Positions 13,496 through 14,558 of a DNA stretch of 14,558 nucleotides are shown one piece after another. Made by a program: the position numbers and the translations under genes. Position 1 is the stretch's first letter, and every line of letters begins with the position of its first letter. The notes beneath the pieces were generated by a model. It ran no database searches. It was not told the DNA's origin and saw nothing but the letters and a program-made list of their open reading frames with translations. Source of the DNA: an uncultured Oscillospiraceae bacterium (lineage in GTDB: Bacteria > Bacillota > Clostridia > Oscillospirales > Ruminococcaceae); NCBI GenBank assembly GCA_900553955.1, contig USFO01000033.1, forward strand, positions 1-14,558, given 5' to 3'.

Positions 13496-13634
13496 GGCAC
13501 GGAGGGCGAAGCGCGCCCGGTAGGCGAAGCAGCGAGCCGTCCGTGGCGCAGGCGTCGGCTTTACGCAAGCGAACAGCGCGGCGGAAAGACGCTAACGCCA
13601 AGAGGGCATTTTCAGCTCAAAGCCGAGTTGGGCA
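13483..13634 (-). other. tRNA-Gln-like element, possible tRNA-derived repeat or structured RNA
   Basis: Read on the - strand, it opens with TGCCCAA (13634-13628), the same seven bases that open tRNA-Gln. It ends with TTGGGCA (13493-13487) plus A and CCA, again as in tRNA-Gln, then a terminator. Between them, after a 2-nt linker, CGGCTTT (13625-13619) pairs with AAAGCCG (13562-13556). CGGGC (13519-13515) pairs with GCCCG (13498-13494), directly abutting the acceptor strand where a T-arm would be. The body is ~134 nt, far too long for a tRNA, and there is no anticodon arm or TTCRA loop. The T-run of the real tRNA terminator abuts its 5' end, so it has no promoter of its own. Whether it is an RNA gene or a repeat is open. 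Confidence 0.35.
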
Positions 13635-13643
13635 AAAAAAGAA

Positions 13644-13669
13644 AGAGCACCTACTTTCGCAGGTGCTCT
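13644..13669 (-). terminator. Intrinsic terminator of tRNA-Gln
   Basis: On the - strand, AGAGCACCTGC, a GAAA loop and GTAGGTGCTCT form an 11-bp stem with one G-U pair, followed by TTCTTTTTTT. It starts 1 nt after the encoded CCA of the tRNA. The G-U pair would be an A-C mismatch on the + strand, which supports - strand function. Confidence 0.92.
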
Positions 13670-13670
13670 G

Positions 13671-13744
13671 TGGTTGCCCAACGAGGATTTGAACCCCGAC
13701 AAACAGAGTCAGAGTCTGTCGTGCTGCCGTTACACAATTGGGCA
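13671..13744 (-). tRNA. tRNA-Gln (anticodon CUG), CCA encoded
   Basis: The 5' acceptor strand TGCCCAA (13744-13738) pairs with TTGGGCA (13681-13675); discriminator A and encoded CCA follow. The D-arm region is GTGTAACGGCAGCAC. The anticodon arm is ACAGA, loop CTCTGAC, TCTGT, giving anticodon CTG for CAG codons. The T-arm is CGGGG, TTCAAAT, CCTCG with one G-T pair. Linker and variable lengths are normal. It has a consensus promoter and its own terminator, so it is a single-gene unit. Confidence 0.96.
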
Positions 13745-13763
13745 ATATCTAAAGTGCCTTATT

Positions 13764-13792
13764 ATTATAGCCGCCTTGCGCCAAAATGTCAA
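13764..13792 (-). promoter_or_regulatory. Consensus sigma-A promoter of tRNA-Gln
   Basis: On the - strand, TTGACA (13787-13792), a 17-nt spacer and TATAAT (13764-13769): both boxes are perfect. The -10 lies 19 nt before the tRNA 5' end, as expected for a stable RNA gene. The spacer is GC-rich while the upstream side carries A/T tracts that could act as an UP element. Confidence 0.93.
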
Positions 13793-13830
13793 TAGGGTTT
13801 TTAAATTTTTTTTAATTTTTCAAAAGGCTA

Positions 13831-13860
13831 TCGACAAAAGCCGTGAAAATGCATTATAAT
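13831..13860 (+). promoter_or_regulatory. Promoter of trxA
   Basis: TCGACA (13831-13836), an 18-nt spacer and a perfect TATAAT (13855-13860), 40 nt before the ATG. It is back to back with the tRNA-Gln promoter. Confidence 0.72.
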
Positions 13861-13900
13861 CATTTTGCGAGAAAAAATAAAGCCAAGGAGGAAGTTTTAT

Positions 13901-14221
13901 ATGTCACGGCTTCACATGAATTCTGAGGATTTTCAAAATATCGTTCTTGACAACAAAGAACCAGCAGTTGTCGATTTTTGGGCAACATGGTGCGGACCCT
14001 GCAAAATGCTTGCGCCTACCATCGAAGAAATCGCCGATGAACTGGACGGCAAAATCGCCGTGGGTAAGGTTGATGTGGACGAAAACCGCGAGCTTGCCGT
14101 AAAATACGGCGTAATGTCCATTCCCACCGTTATTTACTTCAAAAACGGCGAGGAAGTGACACGCCTCATCGGGGTTCAGAGCAGAGAAAAGCTGCTTGAA
14201 ACCGCAAACAAACTGCTTTAA
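13901..14221 (+). CDS. trxA: Thioredoxin
   Basis: A 106-residue cytoplasmic disulfide reductant. The active site is WCGPC (Trp30, Cys31, Cys34) after the conserved strand VVDFWATW, and the cis-proline is Pro75 in SIPTVIYF. The central strand VGKVDVDEN and C-terminal GVQSREKL helix region are as in canonical thioredoxins. The start is ATG 13901, 9 nt after AAGGAGG; an in-frame earlier ATG at 13865 would put the ribosome site inside the gene and overlap the promoter. It is monocistronic with a strong terminator. The thioredoxin reductase gene is not in the window. Nothing in the sequence suggests a specialised thioredoxin. Confidence 0.97.
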   Translation: MSRLHMNSEDFQNIVLDNKEPAVVDFWATWCGPCKMLAPTIEEIADELDGKIAVGKVDVDENRELAVKYGVMSIPTVIYFKNGEEVTRLIGVQSREKLLETANKLL

Positions 14222-14230
14222 TAAGATGAC

Positions 14231-14264
14231 AAAAAGGCACGCTGCCACGGCAGCGTGCCTTTTT
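14231..14264. terminator. Terminator after trxA
   Basis: AAAAAGGCACGCTGCC (14231-14246) and GGCAGCGTGCCTTTTT (14249-14264) are perfect inverted copies with AC between them. Allowing for the minimum loop, this gives a ~15-bp stem ending in a T-run on either strand, 10 nt after the trxA stop. Confidence 0.95.
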
Positions 14265-14329
14265 GTTATATCCGTGAGATTTATGCTTAAAAGGCATAAA
14301 AATTCGTATAAAATAAAACATTAAAACCC

Positions 14330-14358
14330 TTGCAAAATAGTAAAATAAATGGTAACAT
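14330..14358 (+). promoter_or_regulatory. Probable promoter of the 3'-terminal secreted-protein gene
   Basis: TTGCAA (14330-14335), a 17-nt spacer and TAACAT (14353-14358), 49 nt before the ATG. An overlapping TATAAT at 14357-14362 has no -35 at good spacing. The region is very AT-rich, so the exact boxes are uncertain. Confidence 0.5.
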
Positions 14359-14407
14359 ATAATTGCAAATGATTACACTCAACAGTACGATTAAGGGAGG
14401 ACAAACA

Positions 14408-14558
14408 ATGAAAAAGATAATTTCACTTATCCTTGCCGCAGTGATGCTGCTCACGCTGGGCGTTTCCGCCCTTGCCACGGAGATTCTGCCGGACAGCGAT
14501 ATGACCGTTCTGCAGGTTACCGTGCGCAAGCATTGGTATGATAATGATGAAAAAGCCC
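14408..14558 (+). CDS. N-terminus of a secreted protein, cut by the window end
   Basis: Only 50 codons are present. The ATG follows GGGAGG at 9 nt. Residues 1-3 are MKK, residues 4-19 are hydrophobic, and ALA at 21-23 followed by Thr-Glu fits a signal peptidase I site, giving a secreted rather than lipidated protein (no Cys follows). The mature part begins TEILPDSDMTVLQVTVRKHW and is acidic to mixed. No domain can be named from so short a piece. It is preceded by the trxA terminator and an AT-rich promoter region, so it is a separate transcription unit. Confidence 0.82.
   Translation, partial: MKKIISLILAAVMLLTLGVSALATEILPDSDMTVLQVTVRKHWYDNDEKA

Larger units (their letters stand above)
13126..13670. 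other. 545-bp non-coding, repeat-rich intergenic block
   Basis: No ORF here has both a ribosome site and a recognisable protein. All stretches that stay open read through palindromes, giving Arg/Lys/Ala-rich products. From left to right it contains the rarA hairpin, the GTGAAAT mini-hairpin array, two larger hairpins with shared ends, and a repeated tRNA-Gln 3'-end/terminator module. By eye it is more GC-rich than the AT-rich tRNA/thioredoxin promoter region to its right. The arrangement resembles junk-like interspersed repeats I recall from gut Clostridia, but I could not verify that. Confidence 0.75.

Noticed and set aside
13483..13634. A second functional tRNA-Gln gene
   Set aside because: Only the acceptor strands, discriminator and CCA match; there is no anticodon arm and the body is about 134 nt.
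13237..13692. 151-codon + strand open frame and - strand frames (13089-13364, 13106-13462)
   Set aside because: They read through hairpins, the duplicated terminator and the tRNA. Their Arg/Ala/Lys-rich products reflect the repeats, and no ribosome sites are present.

Overview
The window looks like a chromosomal segment of a Gram-positive Clostridia bacterium, probably of the Oscillospirales/Ruminococcaceae type. This rests on AGGAGG-type ribosome binding sites, consensus sigma-A promoters, a short zinc-binding (archaeal-type) ProS, a PadR/membrane-protein pair, a WG-repeat lipoprotein and a tRNA gene with an encoded CCA. The exact genus cannot be read from the sequence. Gene density is high and most genes are single transcription units bounded by clear terminators, so this is mainly housekeeping DNA with one clearly accessory non-coding block near 13.1-13.7 kb.

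Layout. 1-176: the end of a terminator from an upstream + strand gene, then a ~120 bp element with imperfect terminal inverted repeats. 177-1971 (-): a PadR-family regulator and a translationally coupled membrane-anchored protein, transcribed from a promoter that overlaps a double palindrome (probable autoregulation). 2100-3395 (-): an AGCS sodium:alanine/glycine symporter. 3630-4685 (+): a WG-repeat lipoprotein. 4729-6165 (-): ProS. 6292-6519 (-): acyl carrier protein, divergent from a FabD-like acyltransferase at 6722-7675 (+) that lacks the usual malonate-binding arginine. 7823-10396 (-): a diacylglycerol-kinase-family lipid kinase followed, across a terminator, by a YtcJ-type amidohydrolase. 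10568-13125 (+): glyA and rarA, probably one operon. 13671-13744 (-): tRNA-Gln(CUG). 13901-14221 (+): thioredoxin. 14408 to the end (+): start of a secreted protein.

The most unusual stretch is 13126-13670, 545 bp without a credible gene. It holds a 17-bp perfect hairpin, then mini-hairpins with 3-nt loops, four of them joined by three identical GTGAAAT heptamers. Next come two larger hairpins that share closing sequences. Last is a 188-bp unit bounded by near-identical 40-bp copies of the tRNA-Gln 3' end plus its terminator. Read on the - strand, that unit is a ~150-nt sequence with a tRNA-Gln-like acceptor stem and an ACCA end, lying directly behind the real tRNA-Gln terminator. It is either a tRNA-derived interspersed repeat or a tRNA-like RNA, and it is the best candidate here for something undescribed.

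Functional links that can be argued: PadR controls its own operon; acpP and the acyltransferase share a divergent control region and point to acyl chemistry; glyA and rarA are co-transcribed without obvious functional linkage; dagK read-through may limit ytcJ expression.
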